From positions 1-6,022 of the forward strand of contig JAJYZU010000071.1 in assembly GCA_021799755.1 (NCBI GenBank): a DNA stretch of 6,022 nt. The letters run 5' to 3'. This document shows, in pieces, positions 1-5,472 of this stretch. The position numbers and the translations under genes are program-made. The stretch comes from Thermoplasmata archaeon (GTDB taxonomy: Archaea > Thermoplasmatota > Thermoplasmata > Thermoplasmatales > Thermoplasmataceae). Position 1 is the stretch's first letter. Every line of letters begins with the position of its first letter. Under the pieces are notes generated by a model. The model saw only the letters and a program-made list of their open reading frames with translations. It had not been told where the DNA came from and searched no databases.

Positions 1-307
1 CATATTCCAGACCACTGAGCTCTCTGGAGGAGATTGGTCGGAACCTGGGATCCTCAGTGGCCGATGCTATAGCTGCCTTTACAAGTGTCTGGCTCAGGGG
101 CCATGGTGGTTCGGTAAATCCTATGCACCCTCGCAAATCATTTCCTTTTCTTATCGTGACAAAGATGCCGACATTTCTCTTAAAGATAGGATCATTAACG
201 CTTATTGTGATAGTTTTACCCTCCTTTATATATGCTTCAACCGCCTCCCTAGCAAGGGACGTAAGCATTTTAGCCATTTCCCCGGTTTCACCGGTCTTTA
301 TAGTCAT
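1..307 (-). CDS. amrA: AMMECR1-domain protein (AmmeMemoRadiSam system protein A), 3' end cut by window edge
   Basis: Reading the minus strand from ATG at 307 gives 102 open codons that run off the window. The family hallmark LRGCIG is at residues 58-63, followed by FTEP (64-67), the helix PLSQTLVKAAIASA (70-83) and EDPRF (85-89). This order is typical of AMMECR1 proteins. Family members are usually about 180-200 residues, so the C-terminal ~40% lies outside the window. An in-frame TAA sits 12 nt upstream of the ATG, so the start cannot lie much further out; Met11 and Met14 are less likely alternatives. The gene is divergent from the Memo gene with 39 bp between starts. In many prokaryotes AMMECR1, Memo and a radical SAM protein are encoded together (AmmeMemoRadiSam). 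The molecular role is unknown; a cytosolic partner of the other two is inferred. The family call is secure, the function is not. Confidence 0.93.
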   Translation of the reverse strand, partial: MTIKTGETGEMAKMLTSLAREAVEAYIKEGKTITISVNDPIFKRNVGIFVTIRKGNDLRGCIGFTEPPWPLSQTLVKAAIASATEDPRFRPISSRELSGLEY

Positions 308-346
308 AAGGATAAGGTTTTATTTCTAGCATTGATATTAACATTA
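308..346. promoter_or_regulatory. Divergent amrA/amrB promoter region
   Basis: On the plus strand a TATA-like TTTTATTT (318-325) is centred 25.5 nt upstream of the TTG at 347. On the minus strand TTAATATC (341-334) is centred about 30 nt upstream of the amrA ATG at 307. The two core promoters therefore face each other within 39 bp, so binding of polymerase in the two directions is likely to interfere or be co-regulated. No Shine-Dalgarno motif precedes either start, consistent with leaderless transcripts. TATA assignments are by eye in AT-rich DNA. Confidence 0.45.
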
Positions 347-1156
347 TTGAACAGAAAACCATCAGTTGCTGGTATGTTCTATCCCGCCGGTCGGGACGAG
401 CTGAGAGGAATGATAGATAACCTTCTATCACGATCTTACGGAGTCGCCAAGACCGGGGATATTATTGGCGTTGTGGTGCCACATGCAGGTTACATATATT
501 CCGGCTATACAGCCTCGTTTGCATACAATCTAATGAGGAACGATGATAGAAGGAAATTCATCCTAATTGGTCCAAAGCACTCCGGTTATCCATATGAAAC
601 GTATTTTTATCCTGCCGGTACGTGGGAAACTCCCCTTGGAGCATGTAAAATAGATGCCGAGGCATCCAAGGAAATGCAGTCAATTCCGAATGCGCCAAAG
701 GCCTCAGAATTAGCCTTTGATGATGAACACTCAATCGAGGTGCAGGTACCGTGGCTTCAGTACCTCTTCAATGATGATTGCAGCATCCTTCCGATTTCCA
801 TGGGGGATCAGGACCTTGAAAAGGCAAAGGAGCTTGCTCCGGTTGTATCTGGATTCACACCGGATAGTATAATCATAGCAAGTTCAGATCTCACGCATTA
901 TGAACCCGCAAGAAAGGCCGATGCAAAGGATTCTGAACTCATCAAAGCAATTGAGTCGCTCGATGTGGGGTCTTTCTATAATGTCATGGATCGCATAAAC
1001 GCATCAGCCTGCGGTTATGGCCCAATAGCCACGCTTATGCTGGTTACAAGGAAGCTAAACGGAAGGATAGAGCTGTTGAACCACAGCAGTTCAGGCGATA
1101 CAAGCGGAGACTACAGCAGTGTCGTTGGATATGCAGCTTTTGTCGCATATAAATAG
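347..1156 (+). CDS. amrB: Memo-family protein (AmmeMemoRadiSam system protein B)
   Basis: This 269-residue protein begins MNRKPSVAGMFYP, the usual Memo N-terminus. Motifs in order (347 numbering): VPHAGYIYSG with His46, GPKHSGY with His78, DDEHSIE with His128, SSDLTHY with Asp181 and His184, and ASACGYGPI with Cys222. By alignment from memory His46, His78 and Cys222 match the metal ligands His49, His81 and Cys244 of human MEMO1; the fold is related to class III extradiol (LigB-type) dioxygenases. Length is normal for the family. I chose TTG at 347 because it starts directly at the conserved N-terminus and has a TATA box 25 nt upstream. An in-frame TTG at 332 would add MILTL but lies inside the promoter, and ATG at 374 would delete conserved residues. 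The gene is followed 39 bp later by the radical SAM partner. The substrate is unknown; a soluble metal-dependent enzyme is likely. Confidence 0.93.
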   Translation: MNRKPSVAGMFYPAGRDELRGMIDNLLSRSYGVAKTGDIIGVVVPHAGYIYSGYTASFAYNLMRNDDRRKFILIGPKHSGYPYETYFYPAGTWETPLGACKIDAEASKEMQSIPNAPKASELAFDDEHSIEVQVPWLQYLFNDDCSILPISMGDQDLEKAKELAPVVSGFTPDSIIIASSDLTHYEPARKADAKDSELIKAIESLDVGSFYNVMDRINASACGYGPIATLMLVTRKLNGRIELLNHSSSGDTSGDYSSVVGYAAFVAYK

Positions 1157-1167
1157 AGCAGCAACGG

Positions 1168-1173
1168 TTATAG
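1168..1173 (+). promoter_or_regulatory. Possible TATA box of the radical SAM gene
   Basis: TTATAG is centred 25.5 nt before the ATG at 1196, the same spacing seen at other starts in this window. A stronger-looking TATAAAT lies at 1147-1153 at the end of amrB, about 46 nt from the ATG. Either the gene has its own promoter or it is read through from amrB; the 39-bp gap allows both. Confidence 0.3.
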
Positions 1174-1195
1174 CCAAGAACAGATTACATTAATT

Positions 1196-2251
1196 ATGGA
1201 GGCAGTGCTCTATGAAAAGCAGGATGGTTCACGGGTCATCTGCACTGCATGTGTAAGGAGATGCAGGCTCGCCCCGGGTCAGCCTGGATTCTGTGGAATA
1301 AGGGTGAATTCAGGTGGAAAGCTGGATCTCTTGACATATTCAATTCCGTATTCTATCCAGATAGATCCTATTGAGAAGAAGCCTGTGTTCCACATGCTGC
1401 CAGGATCAAGCATATTGTCATTCGGAACAACAGGATGCAACTTTGCATGCCAATACTGCCAGAATTACAGCATGAGCCAGAGAAAGGACGTACAGGGGAC
1501 CCGCATGGAGCCAAGGGAAATTGTCAGGCTTGCGATAGAACTTGGCTGTAATGGCATCGCCTACACATACAATGAGCCCACTGTCTTCATGGAATTCGCC
1601 CATGATGTGGGCATGCTGGCTAGAAGCAAGGGTTTGATAAACATATTCGTCACGAACGGTTATGAGACGCCTGAGGCTGTTGAATACGCTTCTACGTTTC
1701 TCGACAGTATGACCATAGATTTTAAAGGAAATGCAAGCAATACCTTTTACCGCAAGTACATCTCCGTTCCGAGTGCAGATCCAATTTTTGATACTATAGG
1801 AAATGCTATTTCCGCTGGTATTCATGTCGAAATAACTGACCTTGTGGTACCCGAGGTGGGCGACTCCTTGAATGATGCAAGAACAATGATCAGGAAAATC
1901 AAGGAAAAGGCTGGCATTTCGATACCTGTAAGCTTTCTTCGCTTCCATCCGGACTACAAGATGATGAACATTCCTTCAACTCCCGTCTCAACACTTGAAG
2001 AGCATCATGCGCTAGCCAGGGAGGAGGGAATGCAATATGTCTACATAGGGAATGTCCCCGGTGGCTCGTACGAGTCGACATACTGCCCATCCTGCGGATC
2101 CCTTCTCATTTATAGAAATGGTTTCTCAAGCGAGATCAGGGACATCGATGAAGACGGCAGGTGCAAAAAATGCGGTTTTTCAACTGGAATATTGCTGAAA
2201 AATCCTGTAAAGAAGGCAACTGGAGGAGTGACCACAGGCATTAAGAGATGA
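1196..2251 (+). CDS. amrS: AmmeMemoRadiSam system radical SAM enzyme
   Basis: This 351-residue protein belongs to the PflA-like COG1180 radical SAM group. The canonical CX3CX2C motif (Cys81, Cys85, Cys88 in GCNFACQYCQN) binds the [4Fe-4S] cluster that cleaves S-adenosylmethionine. It is preceded by an N-terminal cysteine block (Cys16, Cys19, Cys23, Cys33) typical of this subfamily. YTYNEPT (about 123-129), VTNGY and TIDFKG follow as SAM-barrel elements. The C-terminus carries YCPSCG (Cys297, Cys300) and CKKCG (Cys323, Cys326), a zinc-ribbon-like four-cysteine set. The ATG at 1196 matches the family N-terminus (MEAVLYEK). It lies directly downstream of Memo and near AMMECR1, which together define the AmmeMemoRadiSam system; the reaction is not established. 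An activase-like role that installs a glycyl radical is possible by homology, but no glycyl radical enzyme is visible here. Oxygen sensitivity is expected. Confidence 0.94.
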   Translation: MEAVLYEKQDGSRVICTACVRRCRLAPGQPGFCGIRVNSGGKLDLLTYSIPYSIQIDPIEKKPVFHMLPGSSILSFGTTGCNFACQYCQNYSMSQRKDVQGTRMEPREIVRLAIELGCNGIAYTYNEPTVFMEFAHDVGMLARSKGLINIFVTNGYETPEAVEYASTFLDSMTIDFKGNASNTFYRKYISVPSADPIFDTIGNAISAGIHVEITDLVVPEVGDSLNDARTMIRKIKEKAGISIPVSFLRFHPDYKMMNIPSTPVSTLEEHHALAREEGMQYVYIGNVPGGSYESTYCPSCGSLLIYRNGFSSEIRDIDEDGRCKKCGFSTGILLKNPVKKATGGVTTGIKR

Positions 2252-2334
2252 TCTTTTCAATGAAGATTGTATCGACGATTTCCTTAAAACGCACTTGCTA
2301 CGCCTCTTAAGACAAAGTAATAAATCCTATCATG

Positions 2335-2361
2335 TAAGTGTAAATACTTATTAATTGATAA
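2335..2361 (+). promoter_or_regulatory. Promoter and candidate operator of the Fur-family gene
   Basis: Two imperfect palindromes abut here. TAAGTGTAAATACTTA (2335-2350) matches in 6 of 8 arm positions; TTATTAATTGATAA (2348-2361) matches in 6 of 7. The TATA-like ACTTATTA (2346-2353) is centred about 26 nt before the ATG at 2376 and lies across both. Fur-family repressors bind AT-rich dyads of this general type and often regulate themselves, so autoregulation is a reasonable inference. The exact site preference of archaeal members is not known to me. The rest of the 124-bp gap (2252-2334) shows no convincing terminator or RNA. Confidence 0.4.
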
Positions 2362-2375
2362 TAGATTCTCGTACT

Positions 2376-2810
2376 ATGACTTTAACTGAACAGGTAGAGA
2401 AACTGAAGAAATACAACTTCAAGATAACACCACAGAGGCTCAGGGTGATCGAGTACATCAATGACTCCCCGGGGCATTTTACTGCCGAAGACGTTTATAA
2501 ATCGGTAGTGAAGGTCGAACCGTCGATAACGGTTGCAACCGTGTATAATATACTTAGAGCTGTCACTATGTCCGGAATACTTACCTCATTTGAGGTCAAC
2601 GGAACTACCTGGTACGAGACAAATCTTGAAAAGCATGCCAACTTCGTCTGTCTTTCATGCGGCTCCATAGAAGATTTTGAAATAGAATGCAATGACCTGA
2701 GCAAAAGCGCCGAGGCGAAAGGCTACAAGGTAAACAATGTTGATGTGATAATCAGAGGATACTGCAAGGAATGCCTCTCAAAGGGACTCATCCCTGAAAT
2801 CACAAATTGA
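2376..2810 (+). CDS. Fur/PerR-family metal-dependent transcriptional regulator
   Basis: This 144-residue protein has the standard Fur layout: N-terminal winged helix with KITPQRLRVIEYI (16-28), FTAEDVY (35-41) and recognition helix VATVYNILR (53-61), then a dimerisation domain. Structural zinc ligands are CLSC (Cys92, Cys95) and CKEC (Cys130, Cys133). Compared from memory with Bacillus PerR, the regulatory metal site reads His34, Glu81, His87, Asn89, Asp100, so PerR Asp85 and His93 are replaced by Glu and Asn. Whether it senses iron, manganese or peroxide therefore cannot be assigned. I use ATG at 2376: it fits the family N-terminus and sits 26 nt after a TATA box. An in-frame TTG at 2355 would lie inside that promoter. 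It is encoded downstream of the AmmeMemoRadiSam genes on the same strand, and its last 33 bp overlap the convergent folP gene. Confidence 0.93.
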   Translation: MTLTEQVEKLKKYNFKITPQRLRVIEYINDSPGHFTAEDVYKSVVKVEPSITVATVYNILRAVTMSGILTSFEVNGTTWYETNLEKHANFVCLSCGSIEDFEIECNDLSKSAEAKGYKVNNVDVIIRGYCKECLSKGLIPEITN

Positions 2811-3839
2811 TTTCATAACTTCGAGGGCTTCCCTGTTTTCTTGTATATCATGGACCCTCAGGATATCGGTACCATGGTTGGCCAGGTAGATGGACGTTGA
2901 GATTGTGCCTGGTAACCTGTTTTCCACTTTTTGACCTGTGATATGGCCGATAAAACTTTTCCTTGAGGCACCTACCAGTGTCCTGAATCCAAGGTCAAGG
3001 CTCTCAATATTTGAGAGAATGGCTAAGTTGCCTTTCCAGGTTTTGGCGAAACCGATTCCCGGATCAAGTATGATCCTATCCAAGCTGATTCCTTCACGTT
3101 GCAATAAGATCAGTCTGTCAAAGAAATACTCAACTATTTCGGCGATAATGTCATCGTAATGTGTCATGGACTGCATTGTTTCAGGTGTTCCGCGTGAATG
3201 CATCAGGACTGCATCCAGATTGTTTTCCCTGACAATTTTTCTCATTGTTTCATTCGAGAAGCCTGACACATCGTTTGCATACTTAATCCCGAATTCAAGC
3301 ATGCGTTGAAGTGTTTCCGGGTTTCTGGTATCAATTGATATTGGAATTGAAGAACTGCTTGAAATAGCGCTGATAACCGGAAGAAGCCTTTCTATTTCCT
3401 CTTCTACCCGTAACTTGGCGGACCCAGGTCTTGTACTCTCACCGCCTAGATCCAGAATGTCCGCCTTGCTCTGTAAAAGATTTTCAACCGATCCCGGAAT
3501 ACTAGGATCAAACCTTGATCCTGCATAGAAGGAATCGGGGGTGCAATTCACGATACCCATCAGTGCCGGAAAGACGAAGCCACGGTTCTTCCTCCCCGCA
3601 TTCTTCATGATGTGTGTATAAACGGACCTCTCTTCCTCGGACGAATCAAGGCCATTGATCATGCTGACTAGTTCATCCCTTTCAGCCACACTATGAAAGA
3701 ATTCATTTCCATGCAGCTTGACTTCCCGACTTCCCTTTATCAGCGCATCCTGGGAGAAAACTTCGAAGAGATCTGGTATGAATCCTTCTTTAGGGTCCCG
3801 TCGGCCTGATCTGGCAGGGAAGAAGAATATTTTTCCCAT
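2778..3839 (-). CDS. folP: Dihydropteroate synthase with N-terminal extension
   Basis: DHPS condenses p-aminobenzoate (or a related aryl amine) with 6-hydroxymethyl-dihydropterin pyrophosphate in the cytosol, in folate or related pterin cofactor synthesis. The TIM-barrel motifs are all present in order: MGIVNCTPDSF (94-104), DLGGESTRPGS (130-140), SIDTR (168-172), YANDVSG (187-193), LMHSRGTPETMQ (212-223), ILDPGIGFAKTW (257-268), GASRKSFIG (290-298) and LRVHD (327-331). Substrate-binding equivalents Asn98, Asp170, Asn189, Asp259, Lys294, Arg328 and His330 are kept. At 353 residues it exceeds the usual ~270: residues 1-92 precede the barrel and match nothing I recognise. ATG at 3839 has a TATA box 24.5 nt upstream, so the extension appears real and not a start error. 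It overlaps the 3' end of the Fur-family gene by 33 bp and is divergent from the transporter. No other folate genes are in view. Confidence 0.93.
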   Translation of the reverse strand: MGKIFFFPARSGRRDPKEGFIPDLFEVFSQDALIKGSREVKLHGNEFFHSVAERDELVSMINGLDSSEEERSVYTHIMKNAGRKNRGFVFPALMGIVNCTPDSFYAGSRFDPSIPGSVENLLQSKADILDLGGESTRPGSAKLRVEEEIERLLPVISAISSSSSIPISIDTRNPETLQRMLEFGIKYANDVSGFSNETMRKIVRENNLDAVLMHSRGTPETMQSMTHYDDIIAEIVEYFFDRLILLQREGISLDRIILDPGIGFAKTWKGNLAILSNIESLDLGFRTLVGASRKSFIGHITGQKVENRLPGTISTSIYLANHGTDILRVHDIQENREALEVMKSICDFRDESL

Positions 3840-3859
3840 GTGTTACGGATTGCAGAGTC

Positions 3860-3867
3860 AAATTAAA
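3860..3867 (-). promoter_or_regulatory. TATA box of folP
   Basis: On the minus strand TTTAATTT is centred 24.5 nt upstream of the folP ATG at 3839. There is no Shine-Dalgarno-like sequence between them, so a leaderless mRNA starting at or next to the ATG is expected. The spacing supports the long form of the protein. Confidence 0.5.
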
Positions 3868-3921
3868 TGATTCTTCATTCGTAATAACAATTACCATTAA
3901 ATCAGCGGGACACAGGTATTT

Positions 3922-3933
3922 CGATATATATCG
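3922..3933 (+). promoter_or_regulatory. Palindromic TATA element of the MFS gene
   Basis: CGATATATATCG is a perfect 12-bp palindrome centred 25.5 nt upstream of the MFS ATG at 3953, exactly where a TATA box is expected for a leaderless transcript. GGAG directly abuts the ATG (3949-3952), too close to act as a Shine-Dalgarno site. The palindrome may simply be a symmetric TATA box, or may also be a repressor site. The remaining folP-MFS gap (113 bp between starts) holds only a weak GTAAT/ATTAC dyad at 3881-3894. Confidence 0.5.
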
Positions 3934-3952
3934 GGCTGTTATCTGGTAGGAG

Positions 3953-5167
3953 ATGAGAAGGGAGACATCGGCAATAACATACACTTCAGTGGCGCATTTC
4001 GCAAATGATGGTAACCTGCTGATCTTTCCCGTGCTGATAAATTATTATACTGCGCTACACGTAGATTTCATAATACTTGGTTTCGGAGCGATGATATACA
4101 ACCTGATCTCAGGGCTTGTCAGTCCATTCATCGGGAGATTTGCGGACAGACTGGACAAGGACGGTCTGCTGATTTTCCTGGGAATAGCCATTCAGGGGGC
4201 AGCTTTGTCACTCTTCGCCTTTGCTTTTCTGCATTTAAAACAGGTCAATGAGATTGTCGTTGCGGGTACTGCTTTGTTTGGTCTTGGCCAGTCGGTTTAT
4301 CATCCAATAGGGGGTTCGGTGCTATCCAGCGCATTCAAAGGCAAGTCTTCCGGCACACTGCTCGGCGTGAACAGCTCAATCGGAAGCGTCGGGAGATCTG
4401 TTGTACCGCTTATACTCGCAGCCCTGCTTCCATTATTTGGAATCACAAGCTCTCTTTACATTATAGCATTATACGAGGTTGCCGCTTCACTGGTTGTTCT
4501 TGGAGGACTGTCGACCTTCAGGAGAAACAGTATCGCACATAGAAAAAAACCGAAGAAAGAGATGCAGGCAAGTGAGAAGGTCGTACCTATAATTTATCTC
4601 CTCATGATCGTTATTTTTGTCAGGTCTATATTCTCGACCGGTTTATACACATTCATGCCATACTACTTCAACAGCATCCTGAATAATAGCAATCTTGTTA
4701 CAGAGGCCATCTCTGCTGCATTCCTTGCACCTGTCGTCGGGCAGATACTGTTTGGGTATCTTACCTCAGCCTGGGGTGGAAAAGCCGTAGTTACGATAAC
4801 AAGCGTTTTTGCAGTTTTATCAATGATTCTGCTTATGCTAACTACGAACTTTTATCTCATGGTTATACTTCTTACGCTCTTTGCATTCTTTGTATTCAGC
4901 ATATTCCCCATCCTGATTGAATATGTGAAGGAGCTGACACCGCAATCTGTCTCTGCCTCATCCAACAGTCTTGTTTGGGGCGTTGGAAACACGATAGGCG
5001 GCGCCGTCGGGATCGGTCTTTTTGCATTGCTTTACAGAGTCCTGAATGTTTCACTCGCCGATTCCATGTGGGTTCTGATCCTGATAGGGGTTGTTTCTGT
5101 GGTTATTATACCCATACTGCCAAGAAGAGTCAGAATGTCCGGAGGCTCATCCCAGACTTGCCTTTAG
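3953..5167 (+). CDS. Major facilitator superfamily transporter, Fsr-like
   Basis: This 404-residue polytopic membrane protein shows about twelve hydrophobic segments in two halves (roughly 12-33, 39-60, 71-95, 99-120, 133-160, 165-188, then 211-239, 248-270, 275-296, 299-323, 335-360, 369-390). A basic cytoplasmic loop at 189-208 separates the halves. MFS motif A appears as GRFADRLDKD (61-70) after TM2. AHFANDG (14-20) in TM1 and GLGQSVYHPIGGS (110-122) in TM4 resemble the HxxND and SVFHPE signatures of the fosmidomycin resistance protein Fsr branch, suggesting proton-coupled efflux. The substrate cannot be read from the sequence. No signal peptide is present and none is expected. The start is supported by the TATA box 25 nt upstream. 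The gene is divergent from folP, and no same-strand gene follows for 305 bp, so it is probably monocistronic. Confidence 0.9.
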   Translation: MRRETSAITYTSVAHFANDGNLLIFPVLINYYTALHVDFIILGFGAMIYNLISGLVSPFIGRFADRLDKDGLLIFLGIAIQGAALSLFAFAFLHLKQVNEIVVAGTALFGLGQSVYHPIGGSVLSSAFKGKSSGTLLGVNSSIGSVGRSVVPLILAALLPLFGITSSLYIIALYEVAASLVVLGGLSTFRRNSIAHRKKPKKEMQASEKVVPIIYLLMIVIFVRSIFSTGLYTFMPYYFNSILNNSNLVTEAISAAFLAPVVGQILFGYLTSAWGGKAVVTITSVFAVLSMILLMLTTNFYLMVILLTLFAFFVFSIFPILIEYVKELTPQSVSASSNSLVWGVGNTIGGAVGIGLFALLYRVLNVSLADSMWVLILIGVVSVVIIPILPRRVRMSGGSSQTCL

Positions 5168-5410
5168 TGCTTTAAACCTAAATTAAAGAAAATTTGCATC
5201 GCATGTTAGATCCTTGTTCTTCAGAAATTGCACAATCTTGCAGGCTGCGCGTCATAGTTAATAGCTAAAGTGCACTATTTGATTCCTTCCACTACACCAA
5301 TAGATATTAAATGTTTCTGACTTTGTACAGGAATTCGGGCAATAAAACAACAAAATTCGAACATCCTGCCTCATTGAATCTGGCGTGAAAGAACATGACG
5401 AAAATTCCAC
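5168..5410. other. Gene-poor intergenic stretch
   Basis: This belongs to the 305-bp gap between the MFS gene and the DUF6015-like gene. Right after the MFS stop, CTTTAA (5170-5175) and TTAAAG (5183-5188) form a weak AT-rich dyad that could contribute to termination. A TATA-like GATATTAAATG at 5303-5313 has no start codon at leaderless distance. The longest small ORF I found (5203-5268, 21 codons) has no supporting signal. I see no tRNA arms, no clear C/D-box guide RNA and no direct repeats. Confidence 0.5.
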
Positions 5411-5417
5411 AATAACC

Positions 5418-5425
5418 TTATAAAT
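5418..5425 (+). promoter_or_regulatory. TATA box of the DUF6015-like gene / ABCE1 unit
   Basis: TTATAAAT is the best TATA match in the window. With the usual 25-30 nt spacing, transcription should begin near 5447-5451. This is about 22-26 nt before the ATG of the DUF6015-like gene at 5473, so unlike the other genes here this mRNA should have a short leader. Confidence 0.6.
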
Positions 5426-5450
5426 GTTTTTGCACTTACTAGTGGCTAAT

Positions 5451-5462
5451 ATGGATCACTAA
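5451..5462 (+). other. Three-codon leader ORF at predicted transcript start
   Basis: ATG GAT CAC TAA begins at or within a few nucleotides of the predicted transcription start. A second tiny ORF follows at 5463-5489 (ATG GTG TTT TAT GAA GAA CGT TAC TAA) and overlaps the main ATG at 5473 in another frame. No Shine-Dalgarno precedes the main start. These could be chance ATGs or upstream ORFs that affect initiation; nothing in the sequence decides this. Confidence 0.25.
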
Positions 5463-5472
5463 ATGGTGTTTT

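Noticed and set aside
12..60. 8-bp inverted repeat CCACTGAG/CTCAGTGG
   Set aside because: It lies inside the AMMECR1 coding sequence with a 33-nt spacer and no flanking signal; likely chance.
57..329. Open plus-strand frame of 90 codons at the window start
   Set aside because: It is opposite the AMMECR1 gene, whose minus-strand translation has clear family motifs; the plus frame matches nothing.
332..346. TTG at 332 as the Memo start
   Set aside because: It would leave only 24 bp to the divergent gene, sits between the TATA box and the better TTG at 347, and adds residues before the conserved N-terminus.
2248..2310. 20-codon ORF whose ATG overlaps the radical SAM stop codon
   Set aside because: The ATGA overlap is suggestive, but the peptide is short, has no recognisable motif and no ribosome-binding signal.
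3790..3984. 64-codon minus-strand frame across the folP-MFS gap
   Set aside because: It overlaps folP in another frame and the start of the MFS gene and lacks any motif; a shadow frame.
5203..5268. 21-codon ORF in the gap after the MFS gene
   Set aside because: No correctly spaced TATA box or ribosome-binding site, and an unremarkable peptide.
5269..5276. Palindrome AGTGCACT
   Set aside because: Only 8 bp, does not extend outward and is not near a promoter element or start codon.
5385..5415. Possible C/D-box small RNA (ATGACGA near 5396)
   Set aside because: The box deviates from consensus and no D box or guide arrangement is present around it.
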